The position numbers were made by a program, and so were the translations under genes. Shown here one piece after another: positions 13,111 to 26,100 of a stretch of DNA of 64,000 nucleotides; position 1 is the first letter of the stretch, and each line of letters begins with the position of its first letter. This DNA is from Vanilla planifolia (lineage: Eukaryota; Streptophyta; Magnoliopsida; Asparagales; Orchidaceae). The notes under the pieces were generated by a model. That model was not told the DNA's origin and searched no databases. It saw only the letters and a list, made by a program, of their open reading frames with translations. The DNA is taken from NCBI GenBank assembly GCA_023846275.1, contig CM043877.1:13127107-13191106 (forward strand), read 5' to 3'.

Positions 13111-16100
13111 AATCAACATTCTAAGGCCAACTAACTAGTGTAGTTGTCTAAACCACATATTGATTTTAAAAAGAACTATCATTGCTATTCAAATGACTTC
13201 CAATGTGGTTGGCCTAACCCAACTACCCAAAGAAGATAGAATTAACCAATGAATGTGACTTTGATTCCTATGTTCATATAATGCACTCTAGGAACTATAC
13301 AAAGTGGTCTTAGAAAATGTTGAATCACAACAATCCTCAAATAATCAATAAAATATGCACACAACATTTAAAAGCATGTTTGAAAATTTGGAAATTCACA
13401 CATACAAAAACAATGATATAATACTTAATTGCAATTTTTGATACATCATGATCTATTCAAAATTATATAGCATCAACATAATATATAGACAATAATTTAA
13501 ACAATTATAAAATATTGTTGTAACATAAGTAACCCCTAAAAATAATGAAATAAATTGGTATTACTAGAAATTATAATTAAAAGTTAGAAACAATCTCAAA
13601 ACATGGTGAAAACATTTGGATCAGTTCAAACAATCTCAAACTAATGAACTATGGTTCCCAAGATTCACAGATAACTCTAAAATCCTATGTGGGACCTGTA
13701 GTGCTTTGCTAGTCTATGTTATTCCTTAGTTTATTCTTTATTAAAAAAAATCATCTTGTGACACAATTTTTCTTTGTTGTAAAATATAAGCCAAATAATT
13801 TTCAAAGAACCAAAAACAAAGCAAACTTTCATTAAAATCAACCAAAGCTTTTATTATAATTATTTATAGTGAAACAATAAAAAAATAAATAAAGTACCAA
13901 GTTTAATGATGTAATAACACATTGTTATAAATTGCTAGAAGTTTTAATCATATTACATCATTATGGAAATGTAAATCAAGCTAGTGATGCTAATAATGTC
14001 ATCTATACTTGTTCCTCTAGAGTTTTATTATATGCATCCAAACTATATAAAATTGTAAGCCAAAAATAAGTTGTGCTAATCGATATAGGATCAGTAGGCA
14101 AAACTACATAGCCATCCATATAAGTTGATAGGCATTAGGTAATGTTGTATGTTCCATAACACATATGTGTGAAAATAAAAAAAATACATTGTTATAATAA
14201 GTAAATAAATAATATATTCCAAATCCAATGCCTTAAACCTTTAATTTTGACCCTTTATTCCTTTGTTTTTATATTCTATTTCTAGATGGTCACTTTGCTT
14301 TGCTTAAAATCTTTTGCAAGAACCAATGTGTCATATGACCTTAAGTCATCATCACTAATGCTCAGGCTAACCATGTCAATTATCTCATATTCAATTTTAA
14401 CTTTATGAAATGTATTTGGGTTAGGCTATACTTTTTTTTAGACCTATTTATGTAAGCCAACACCTCTTAGAGCCCTCTATTTTTTAAGTGATTAAATAGT
14501 GATCAATCAATCAACACATGCTTTCTTGACAGACGTTATTTGTTTTTTTATTCTCATCACAATTCTCTTTTTTTTTTCAGGCAACCACATAAAATAGATG
14601 TAACCACATGCAATAATAAGACAACATTTAAGTAGAAATGAGTAGGTAATCATGTGGTAAGAAATTAAGTAAACTAAGTCATCAAAAAACTTACATAACA
14701 TATAAAAGAGAAATTAGTTTGTAGTCCATCAAACACCAAATCAAATGATTAATTAATCATATAAATTGCCTACATTTAACACCTATTACATTAGGTATTT
14801 TGTATGATTTATTTTTACTTGTTTTCATAGTTTTTTACAAATTTTGATCATTTTTTTCATAATTTTTTGACTCTTTTCTTCCTTCTTTTTCAAAAGAGTT
14901 CTTTAATAAACCTCTTTGCAACAATTAAATCTCTCTTGATTCATCTCCTTAATCCGTTTTTTTTGAATAATCATATCATACATTAAAGACCATGCCCACA
15001 CCCCCTTCATTTCTCTCTCTTAAAAGTTGGGTTTAATTAAAAAATATAAAAGTTTAATTAAAACTTTATAATAATTAATATTTTTTTATTCAAACGATTC
15101 CTAAAATTCATCAAATAAATGTAAAATAAGTTACTTCATGAGCCTTATATTTTATACCAATTTTAAAAGTGTTAGATTTTATTTTATTTTTTTAATTCCA
15201 ACATTTGATTAAAATAATATTAATTTCCCAAATTGAGGGTACCATATAGATGCTCTTGTAGTGTGCATTTAACGATCATTTCCTTTGAACTAATGTCTTC
15301 CCTTGATAACAAAATTGTGATGCAAGAACCCTTAATTTTGATGGAAATATTTCTATTTTTGTTGAGCACAATCGTGGCATAACAATAAGAATAATAATTT
15401 GGGCATAACTTATTACAATGATAATCTTTTGGAGCTCTAGTTGAGCATCATCCATTAGATCAACAAATGGTTACTAATGCAACATGGAGAGTTGGTGATG
15501 CTTAGTCATTAGATTAGATGTTATGAATTTTTTTCGAAAATGCTATATTCTACTAATGGATTTGGTGGGTTGAATACTGCTAGGAACAAATGCAAAATTA
15601 CTCTCTTAAAGGCAATCCAATGATTATTACATCTTACTTAATTTGTGCAACCCTTATGAACTTTGTTATGCATAATAACATCTTGTCTAAATTTGAATTG
15701 ACATCCTCCTTACTTCGTTCCTTAGGTTTTGAAATTCTTATGTATAGGAATTTAATTATATGTTTGTATTGTGACTAATGTTACATTTATATAAGTTTTC
15801 TTATACAATAAAAATGAATGCATTCATTTTGCATGTAACATATTATATATTTATTATAGTTCTTATTTTAAATGTACCATGAATTTCTCTTATCACCCAA
15901 TTAAATGAATTTTTTACATAGGTTTAATATATTTTTTTTATTAATTTTATATGATCTTATTTTTATATGATCTCATCAACAAAGTTACAAATTAGAAGTT
16001 TGCATTTAATTTTTCATGAAATTTTCATCCATGGAATTATATTATTCGTTGTGGATATAGAAATCAATTAGTCATCTTTAGAGTTATCGTTGTGATATGC

Positions 16101-17099
16101 TTCTAAATTTTCATGATTTTGTTAATGGTCTTCTCTACTTCTACAATATTATTTGATCATTTTAACAACTTAAAAGTCATATAAATATCAAATTTTCCTA
16201 TGAGTTTTAAGACCTTGTTAACCACAAAATTGATTTAAGTAATATGTGTTATCCACTAGCAATATTCAATTTTTGTAAATCTTTTTAATTTGATATATTA
16301 TTTAAATATGCTCATTTGTATTTTATTTTAAATTATATATATAATTTTATTTGCAATGTTTATAACATGTAATAATAAAGAGGTATTATGTTACCAGTGT
16401 TACTCATGTAATATACATTGTAAGCTTTTTTTATTTTTATATATTCTTATATTTTTGTTAAATGTCACAAAAGAAAGTAAATAAATTATATAAATTTAAA
16501 AAATAAAACATTTATACTTAAATGGGAAAAATTAATAAAAAAATGTTCATTTTTTTTGTTTTGAAATTTTAGTAAAATAACTGAAGTTAAAAAAATCTTA
16601 AAATGGTTTTATTATATAATTTTAGAAAACAATCATTATATTTGGATATGCTATTATTAGCTTTAAAAGTGAAAACATAATGAAGTCATAAAATAGCATA
16701 GAGTTTACATGACTTTAGTGAATATTACATTAATTAATTAATAGATTGATTTTAAAATATTATTAAATATTATGCATTTGATAATTTGTTATTAAAAGGT
16801 GTTTAGTAAAATAATTATTATCATGAAGTGATTAAAATATATTTTGAATTTTTAATTGATTTTACTACAAAAATATATGAAAAAAAATAAAACAAAAACA
16901 TTTTAACAATTTGTCAGCCAAATAATTTTTCCTAAAATTCCAAAAAATAATTAAATCCCTCCTTCATTTCATATATTCAACGTCAAATTTTGACCTGTGT
17001 GAAAGATGTGGGTGCCTTCCCTCTCCGCGACAATGTGGCCGTCACCACCGCCTCCTCTGTCGACTATCTGTCATGGAATCTCCACTCGCCATCGGCCGC

Positions 17100-17105
17100 T
17101 ATAAA
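17100..17105 (+). promoter_or_regulatory. TATA box of the MYB gene
   Basis: TATAAA in a GC-richer context, 70 nt upstream of the MGRKPCC start codon. A TSS about 30 nt downstream would give a leader of about 45 nt. It lies downstream of an in-frame ATG at 17073, so that ATG would not be in the mRNA. Confidence 0.6.
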
Positions 17106-17174
17106 CTTGTCTCCACCTTCCTCTCGGCAGCCATTTACCCGAGCTCTTCTTCCTCCTGCACCTCTCGGGGCACA

Positions 17175-17307
17175 ATGGGAAGAAAGCCATGCTGTGACGC
17201 GGACGGGATCAAGAGAGGTCCATGGACGGCGGAGGAGGACCGGAAGCTCGTCGACTTCATCGTCCGCAACGGAATCCCCTGTTGGCGCCTCGTTCCCAAC
17301 CTCGCAG
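17175..17307 (+). CDS. MYB exon 1
   Basis: 133 nt, ending ...CTC GCA G before a GTGTGC donor. It encodes the start and most of R2. The following intron is 124 nt (17308-17431). Confidence 0.92.
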
Positions 17308-18144
17308 GTGTGCTTGCATTCTCGATAGCTCGGCATTCTGCCCTTGATGTAGATTTGTGCTTCGATTCAAACTTTATTTGGGAACCTTATTGGAAATTTG
17401 CTGAATGATTGTTTCCCGGTTAAATCCGAAGGTTTGATGAGATGCGGGAAGAGCTGCAGGCTGCGGTGGACGAATTACCTTCGTCCGGATCTCAAGAGAG
17501 GAGCCCTCTCTGAAGCAGAGGAGGAGCAGATCATCCATCTCCACTCTCGCCTTGGTAACAGGTCTCGTTTTCCCGCTTTTTTTTTTTTTTTTTTCTCTCA
17601 CGCTTAATGATTGGCCGTTTGGTTGGAGTTGTGATTGAGATGATTTCCGCTGAAGCATCCTTCTCCTGCTTGCCATTTCCTTTGCAGGTGGTCCAAGATT
17701 GCCTCACATTTTCCTGGGAGAACAGATAATGAGATCAAAAACATATGGAACACCAGGATCAAGAAGAGGCTGAAACTTCAGCTCTCAGACCAGTCGCAGA
17801 GCAGCTCCATCGAAAAGCAGAGAAAGAACCACAACTCCATTGCGGAAGGGGAGAGCTCGGAGATGGACGCCCGCAAGGTGGGGAGCTTGGAGAGTGCTCC
17901 ATTTGTGGAGGGAGAGCAAAGCGGACTTCAGCTTAATCCTTCTATGAGCTGCACTGCTTCGACCTCCATGGATGGGGCTTCCCATGCTTCTTCGTCTTCT
18001 TCGTCTTCTTCTTGGGATGGAAAGCTTGAAATTCCTCAAGGACTTGACCAGGTTTCATGGGCCGATGCACTCGACTGCTTCGTTTCATGGGAGGGTTGCT
18101 GTTCTGTGGATGATTTTCTCCCATTTCTAAGTTTTTTTCCATGA
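17175..18144 (+). CDS. R2R3-MYB transcription factor
   Basis: A nuclear DNA-binding transcription factor of 239 residues from three exons (17175-17307, 17432-17561, 17688-18144), with the standard R2R3-MYB intron positions: after LAG in R2, and inside the Arg codon of LGN-R-WSK in R3. R2 spans about residues 14-64 with Trp 17, 37 and 57. R3 spans about 67-115 with Trp 89 and 108; Ala replaces the first R3 aromatic at 69. N-terminal MGRKPCCD and the block [21 protein letters not shown] are typical. The sequence looks closest to the clade of Arabidopsis MYB20/40/43/85 (recalled, not computed). The bHLH-interaction signature in R3 is absent. Position 107 is Ile where most plant MYBs have His (N-H-WNT). 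The C-terminus has a Ser run and ends acidic and hydrophobic ([13 protein letters not shown]), a plausible activation segment. I chose the start from the conserved MGRKPCC and the TATA box at 17100. Confidence 0.93.
17432..17561 (+). CDS. MYB exon 2
   Basis: 130 nt between a CCGAAG acceptor and a GTCTCG donor. It encodes the end of R2 ([13 protein letters not shown]) and the first part of R3. The following intron (17562-17687, 126 nt) contains a long T-tract. Confidence 0.92.
17688..18144 (+). CDS. MYB exon 3
   Basis: 457 nt after a TTTGCAG acceptor, ending at a TGA stop at 18142-18144. It encodes the recognition helix of R3 ([19 protein letters not shown]) and the divergent C-terminal half. 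Confidence 0.92.
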
Positions 18145-18221
18145 GCAGAACGAGCTGAGGAGCTGCGAAGGAGATGATGGATGGGAAGAAGAAGTTGCTT
18201 TTATTATATCTTCAGCACATA

Positions 18222-18227
18222 AATAAA
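18222..18227 (+). terminator. Poly(A) signal of the MYB gene
   Basis: AATAAA, 78 nt after the stop codon, before the sequence turns strongly AT-rich. Confidence 0.5.
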
Positions 18228-18229
18228 GA

Positions 18230-21200
18230 TAGCCCTTAGAATCGTTTGATACAACGATATCTTCATGTAATCTTATGTTATTTAAAATATTAAATGGTTA
18301 TTTTAATAATATATTTAAAATAATATTATTTGAAAATATTAAATTTGTCATTTAAATTTATTATTAAGTTTTCTTTTTTATTAAACTATCATAAGCTTCA
18401 TTAGTCTTATATTTTTGTTGTTAAACTTTAGTAGTATTGGATTTACATTCTAAAAGTTAAGTATTAGAATTATTTGTTAGATACAATGATAGCAAATTTT
18501 AAAAGGTTTAATTACACAATGAATTTAGAGGATTACATAATCAATATATGCAAATTATTAATTCAAACATCAAACTTTCATTAAAGATCATTTTATAAAG
18601 ATTTAAGAAGAGACGATTTATAAAATATTTTTATATTTTATTTATTTATTTTATTTAAACTTATATTCTAAACAAAATATCAAATTATCCCATCTTTAAT
18701 GTCCTTCAATTGTTATTATCGTCTTGAAGACACCTCAATTCAAGTCACAACCATTCTTGGGTATCGCAAAAGTTAAATCATTCACATGAAAATTTAATGA
18801 TGAAAGCTTTACGAATTATTAGAAGATTATTCACTAGCATCCCCATAGTGGTTCTTATTCATCTTATAAACCAAGCACCCTTGAATATGTATTTTGTTTA
18901 TTGAAAATAATAAAGATGTTTTGAATGTTTTGAGAACTTGAAGTCTCATTTGATGGTCATAAAAATCTTAAATGAAATTTATACTTATCTCCTCTAAAAA
19001 TACTTTTTGTTTATTACAATAAGACTTGAATGATTATAATTGTGTCTTCGATCTCTTTGAGTTTAAGTGACTATGAGAACTTAATCTTATTGAAAGAGAC
19101 ATTTTAAATACATTTGAGTTACAATAAGAGCTTATTTATATTTAATTTTGGGTTTATACTTAGTGTTGGTGGATATTTTGTCTAATAAAATCATCTAAAT
19201 TTTGTGTTCTTGATCTTCTCTTTACTCTTACAATCCTTTAGTTTTCCTTAGTTGTCAAACGATTCATCTATCTTGTTTTTGTTCTTCTTATTTGGTTCCA
19301 TGTAATTTAAATTTAATAACAAGAATGAAAGTTAATATTCAAATTGTTTTAGTAATATGGATGATAAGTTAATGAGTCATAATCTAAGATTTTAAGAGAA
19401 AATGATAAAACAAAATTTATAATCTAAACTAGTATATATCAAAACTCATTTAAGTTTGTATATGAAAAAAAATATTCACTCATCTATTGACATAAAAAAT
19501 ATATAATAGATACCCAAAAGTAATATTAACAAAGTTCTCCAAAATTTGGAATTAAATATGATTTTTCTACCTAATGAAGTGTTGTATTGCATTCTTTTTA
19601 TTGAAGACATCATATAGGTTGACAAAATAAGAAGAATACCTAGATCAAAGAAAATCATAAAACATACATTTGATTTTATTAAGATAAGAATACAAATGAC
19701 ATGAAGATAATATATTATAATCATAAAAAATAATAAATGAGACATCTCATTTCATTAATTCCATATTTCAAAATAAAAGAAAGATACTACAAGTTGACTT
19801 AAGTTATGGAGATGAGAATGCCATGCCATGGGAATGACCAAAAATACCCAAAATGACACGATAGGCAATGAGTTCAAACCTAATAACGTTTGTTTAAATA
19901 ATCATGTAATTAATTCAACTCACTAAAGAAATATTATAAAACCAAAGTCATACGTGTCCTTCAAACCCAAACTCCGCCGCAGGAGATGGCCGCTGTAGCC
20001 TTTATTGGTGGCATACATGTTGCATGCACATCGTAACATGTGCAGTTTCAAGAGAATAAAATCCGTATTTTTTTTTTAAAAAAAATATTTAATACATTTT
20101 AAAAAAATGGATTTACCATTTCGTGAAAGCACGTATAGAACAACTTGAATTCTAATCTCACACTTAAATAATATTATGTATAATTTTTTATTCATATTAA
20201 ACTCATATTACTATAGGTTTCAAATTCATTGTTGTTATTTACTTTCACATACGATGTGAAATAAATTCACAATCCTATTAGTTGCATCGACACATTTAAC
20301 TTGAAGTGATGTTTGAGAACAAACATATATTCTTACAAAAATTGAGCTCATGTTTCTAGAAATTCCAAAATCGAGGTAGCTAGTTATCAGATCATTGCAT
20401 GAGTTCTCTAGGTAAAAGAAACCATCACCATCGTCATATGGTTTCAACCTCGTGTTGAATTCTTGATCATATGTCGAGTACTACTATTGTGTATTATTAA
20501 CTGTATTAGTTAATGGGAGCCATCAAATGGCCCTATTAGCTCAATACTCCACATATAACTATTTGAGATGCATCACACAATCTTAAAACTTGGCTAAAAT
20601 TATGAAAGCTAAGACAAGGGCTCTGGTTTCCTTAATGCTTTCAATGGATTTCATCATGGTTGCAATTTACTTGAGCTTCACTATTGTCAAATAATTTGCA
20701 ATTGGTGACATAACCATACTAAATTCACTAATAAAGTGATGACAACCATCCTACTTTCAAATGATCAAGCAACCCTCATCCATTTCATGCCAAAAAAGGG
20801 AAACTCTGAAGTGTTTGTTTGTTTTTAACAGAGAAACTATCAACCCTCTCTCTCTCTAACCTTTATGCATATTTGAGATCGTTTCACGATCAAGGTCGTT
20901 ATTTTGATTCTCACACCATAATAAATAATTATAAATCAACAACAACAAAAGATCTATATCACCCAGATTGTGATTGCTAGCATCACCTTGCATGCATTGG
21001 CCCCTTGATAGCCCCACATGGATGTTGTTCTCACTAGCATCATCCACCAAATAGCCTGAGCACATCATATTATTCTTGTCCCATGTCGTTTCTTTAGCTC
21101 TATCCCTTATCCTTTTGCATTTTCAACTTCAATCTTGTCATGGACCACCACCACCTTCCCATTCCAACCTACATTTACCTGCCTCTTTGTTTATGACCAA

Positions 21201-22990
21201 TCCAGATTGTATCACATCAGATGTCTTATGCAGCATTTCCAGTGTTAAACTATTGGTCATTTGCTCCCCAAGTGATCACCTTATCTCTCAAGTGGAATAT
21301 CCTCTTTACTTCATCCTTTGCTTCTCCCAGTAGCTGAACTTCATCCCCTTCTTATATAGCTTCATGGATATTTTAGCAAAGGATATTCTTGCATTAGAAG
21401 AGACTCCTATCTCCATTATGCTTGATGTTACCAAATGAATTTAACACTAAGGACTCGTTTAAAATGTTCACCCTCTATAACAGCTTCTTGTTCATATTCA
21501 TTTGAGCTTGACAATGTTTCGCAAGCTTGCATTTGGATATGAGGTAGCCACACCTCATCCTCAAAAGATGTCCCTCTAATATTTTGTTTAATGAGGATGG
21601 CTTTAATCACATCTAATTATGGATAAAGTCTCGAGCCTCCCACATAACTTTTAGTCTTCTTTATGCCATGCTAAGAGTGCAAGTTTTGTGAACAAATCTA
21701 TTAATGATAGGAGGGTTTATCGTTGACAACTCCAACTCACTTTTGCATGCATCTATGTCAATGTCAACATGGGCTGCTTCTTCCTTGCTTCCATTCATTC
21801 CCATGGCTATGAATGATATCTTTTCCTATAATTGCAATTTGGATCTCTTACAATATATCTGCTTTTTTGATGGATTTGTAGCTAATCTCTAGACCTACTC
21901 CTCTCTCTCAAGGTTAAAGTGTTATAAACACCACTTCCCATTGCCATTTGTTAGTCTGCCATCAACTGCCCTTATGTGTGCTTGCCTCCTACAGACAAGT
22001 CTTCTATAAACAAAGAGGAAGGGATTGCAGTTTATTAGTGACAGATCCATTGGCTTCAGAATCCATCTTTTAGAATTTTTTTTCCATTCTTGAATCATTT
22101 GCTTCTTGTTTGCTTTGTTTCCTTTCTAATCCAGCATTTTAGCACTAAGAAATCTCCTCTAAGATGCTTGAATCTCAACTAATCAATTTAGAACCTTTTT
22201 TTGTGGTAGTAAAGTTGGGTAATGTCCTAAACATCTTAAATAAAATGATTAAAAGGATATAAATTAATGCAAAATAAAAAACTACACCAAAACATCTTCC
22301 ATCTTCCTTTTGAAGTACTACACAGATATTTGATAGATCTATTTTGCAAGAAAAGGCAGCAGTGAATTTAAATCCCAGAAAAAATAATAGAAATGATACA
22401 AATCTTAGAACTATGTAGCATTCAATCAATACATGGGATTTTCCTATCAAACTATACAACAAGCTAAACAATACTAGCAAATGGAAGCATTGACAAGATG
22501 CTTACCCTATCTAGCAATGAACAAAACAATTGAAAGTCTAAGTTTGCTTGAGAAATGGTTAATAAATATATTTAGTTTTTTGCTGATGCAACATATTACT
22601 GCTAAAATTATTTATTACGCAAACCTAACACAATTTACCAACAGAAACATAGAAAAAAAAAATGCTGAATTACAATATCCCCTTGGAAAATAGTAATGCA
22701 ATGAGTTCCTTTTAATTTCTATGAATTATTCAAGAATGTTCCTTCTAATATGATGAATTTTAAATTTCAAACAATGTTTTTGATTGGAAAATTTTCCATT
22801 TGAAAATACCCATTTTGTGTGCAAAATCAAAATCCTTTAAATGATAGGATTTGTTCATTTTAAACAATATACAACCAAATACTAGAATCCACTAAAGTTT
22901 TCAATCTTCAAGGAACAAAGGCCAAAACATGGAGCTACAATAAATAATGGCGAATTAAAAAAAGATAATTCACACATCAAACTTAAACTA
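18230..22990. other. Intergenic region between the MYB and TELO2 3' ends
   Basis: About 4.8 kb between the convergent MYB and TELO2 genes. No complete gene is visible. The minus strand from about 22.1 to 20.2 kb has short frames that look like broken, formerly coding sequence (for example around 21068-20856 and 20447-20235). I could not match them to a family with confidence; a decayed copia-type element is possible. Confidence 0.5.
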
Positions 22991-22992
22991 AC

Positions 22993-23136
22993 TTACCTAT
23001 TAGATAAAGGTATAATAATGTTGTTCACCTTTGGAGGCAAGGAACTAACTTTTGGAATATAAGTTTGTGCAGTTTCAAGACATCGAGAAGTTTCGAGTGC
23101 AAGTTCAGAGTGAAGCTGTAGACATCCCATAGCCAT
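22993..23136 (-). CDS. TELO2: TELO2 exon 13 (terminal coding exon)
   Basis: 144 nt after a TCTAG acceptor, joined in phase 0 to exon 12 across a 4.7-kb intron. It encodes MAMGCLQLHSELALETSRCL, then a variable tail ending PLSNR and a TAA stop. ...DCST-MAMGCLQLH rebuilds the conserved C-terminal helix of Tel2. The stop lies inside AGGTAAGT, a strong donor consensus, so a further exon cannot be fully excluded. Confidence 0.85.
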   Translation of the reverse strand: MAMGCLQLHSELALETSRCLETAQTYIPKVSSLPPKVNNIIIPLSNR

Positions 23137-26100
23137 CTAGACAAAAAAAGGCATGAAAAATACAAATAAAATTACATTTCTGCATCACAAGATACCACAG
23201 TAGCACATGATAGCAAGTCACATATTGCAACAAAGCATAACCAAATAACTAGACTATATGTCGACAGCTAACACCAAGAATACTTCAAAATGTATCTACG
23301 GTTGTTAAGAAGCATCATGTACAAAAATTGGCTATGTTCGTTGATCATTTATGAAAATTGTAATTTAGTTTAATGTTAAATTTATCAAACTACTTTGTAA
23401 CATTTTGTATTTGCCTAAGTCATCTTTTTTTTCAAATGTTCTTTTTTACAGGATCTTTTCTAAACAGAATCATTTTTCACTCCATTCATGCATGCTAATT
23501 TTTTACACCTAGTAGTAGATCCAATAACCCTAAGAAAAGAAGGGAAGTATTTTTTTTAAAGAGAAAGAAGAGAAGAGGTAAAAGAAGTATTGATTCATGT
23601 AGGAAGAGGGTGTAACTCATTGAGCTTCTGCAAATATAAAAAAAAGGAGGAAATAAAAAACACGCGACTTGTTGAAGGTAAATAACTCAATAAGGTATTT
23701 GCTTGCTTCTATTGCAAAATACCTCATTTATAAGAGCCCATGGTATGAGAGCCTAATCCTTGTGTTTAATAAGCTAGGTTAATGTCAAAGACAATTCCAA
23801 CGGGATATTGGCATTGCACTAGAGCCCATGGTAACCAGGATGATGTTATGACTAAATGGAAAGAATAGAAGTAGATTGTTTTTTTTTCTAAACTAAATAT
23901 ATAGGTATTCATTAAAAAAAACATTTAAAAAATTAAAAGATGAAGTTAATACAACTCTCATATTATGAAAATTTAGTATACCCAACATAGAAAACAATTC
24001 ATCATTTGATTCATAGAATGCAATACTTAGAAGAGAGAAAAATTTCATAGCCTAATTATTCTAGAGTCATTAAGATAATGTGTTTAAATTGTTGGAACTA
24101 TCAATGATAAAACAGACCCAAAACGACTAATTTGCTTGACAGATTTGTATTAGTCTAGATAATGAAATCGATCCTATACCCACCTCTGGAATTTAACAGA
24201 ACATTGTGTTGAAAATATTTTTGTCTGGCAACTGGAGAATTTTTACCATTGTCTTGGGAAGAAACCATACATCCTATAGGACGGCCAAAAGGTCTTAGGG
24301 CTTGCTTCAAATATTATTCGCAGTTCCAGTTGGATTCATTTTTGTTTATGTCCAAAACATCAACATAAAGGGACCAAACAGCACCTATGCTTCTCTTTGG
24401 CTGAAATTTTCAAAACCTGAGAACTCTATCCTTGTTTACTTTCTATCCTCTCCCGGCTGTTGTTGAAAAACATGGAGTCCCTCTAATCAAAACCATGATC
24501 TTAAAATCTCAAAATAAGAGAGAGCCTTATTTGTGTTGGCTTGGGTTTTTAAGCTGTGGTAGAGAAACTTTACCTGTTTTTCACCATGTTCTTGCTTCTT
24601 CTAAGGTTTTTTCCGATATTTTTTTTTAAATCTTGCTGTTTTCATAAGCATTGTTCTCTTCAATTCATGATCAATTTGAAGTCCCTCTCAGTGCAAGACT
24701 ACAATCAATGAGTCTTTGCAAAAGCTTTCTCGGTATGGTCATAAAGTATGAGAGAGGTGTTTAAGCATTTATCTTCCAGTTATCTTGTTTTCAAATTGTT
24801 TCTCACTTGTGCTTAATGTTTATATTGACTTAGACCTTTTGGTTTTGCTTTTGTTTGGTCTGAGATCATGTGCTCAAATGAAGAAAGGTTCTAAATGAGT
24901 TATCTTACACACTCGCTGCCTATTTCCTATCTCACTTGAGCTAAACGGGCTTCCAACATTTTTTCAGAAAACCTTTCTTTCCAAAAATTTTGTACTTTGT
25001 ATTCTTAGGAGGAAGAAGCAAGTTGCTTGGGCAGCATTGCATGATGGGCAAAACCTGATGAAGACGGATGGCCCACAGTTCATGAACTTTCTCAGGGAAG
25101 GAGCGATGACATAATCTAAGTGATAAGCGCTAACAACCTCCACAATTGAGTTTTGCTCCTTTGGAGTGTTGTTTACATTCCCATGAGTAGTGTTCAAAGC
25201 TTGTTCTAGGCTTCTAACACAATAAAAAACTTGAGTTTGCACTTTTGAATGGAGCCATTGAAAGGGTTGCTAAGCCTTAAGCCTAGATGTAAAAGGCTTG
25301 GTTTTTCCCTTTTACTTGACTTGAGCTTGACTGATGAAACAAATTTTGAAAAGAGGAACGTGGAAGCTCGATTATTAGGTTTTGTGTTCTAACCACTGCA
25401 TTTTTGTGCATCTTTCACTCTTGCTCTTATCACTTGTTTTAAATATATTGCCATCTTTTGTAACTTGAGTTCATCATGAGACCTTTTAGTTATTGTTTCT
25501 AAGTATCGTTTCCAAAAGATCTCTAAGTACCTTTTCTATAGGGACAAGCCAAATGTGTTTCGGTGACTTGATTTCCCTGATCTGCACCAATAGAGTAATT
25601 TCGTGATCGGCCAATCTAGATTCAAGCAAATATTAGTGTACGAATCATTTACTTTTTAATTTTCTTAAGTTATTTATTTTCAATCCTAACTGACATAGCA
25701 TTGCAAAAGCACTCTAAAATTACTTTCTACTAGCTTACATTTCATGTAGTTGTTCATTTACTTTCATTTTGTAGTTACAAATTTTTAGAATTTAAAATTT
25801 GGTTAAACACTAAAACACTCAATTGCCCTATTGAGTGCACTATCTTGAGAACAAGTGATTAGAGTCTCTTAGAGTTTTTGAGAGAATGGATGAGCTTTAG
25901 CTTAGGAGGTAGCTTGCATAAACAAAACTAAACAATGAAAAACTTGAACGTAAGCTAACAAACTGAGCCACTCATCTATGGCAAATTATAAAAAGAAAGA
26001 GGACATTGCCTCAGTAAGAATTTCACATCCTTCATTGATCAAGTGGTCGAGATGTATTATCATGAGAAAGAAAAATTATGGTAAGTGATTAAAAAGACTG

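Larger units (their letters stand above)
5480..17090. other. Intergenic AT-rich region between G6PDH and the MYB gene
   Basis: About 11.6 kb with no convincing gene. Open frames here are short, low in complexity and match no family I know. It contains a CA microsatellite, two diverged pairs of dispersed repeats and a segment with LTR-like texture (10.55-11.6 kb). The patch at 11750-12000 is relatively GC-rich but has no readable protein. The stretch 13.1-16.98 kb is very AT-rich and featureless to me. Confidence 0.7.

Noticed and set aside
16990..17336. Open frames of 90 and 112 codons over MYB exon 1 on both strands
   Set aside because: These are GC-rich shadows of the MYB exon; the MYB reading frame with conserved residues and splice sites explains the region.
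20235..22130. Possible copia-type polyprotein on the minus strand
   Set aside because: A few weakly suggestive peptides, but no catalytic motif or LTR I could defend; left as unresolved intergenic sequence.
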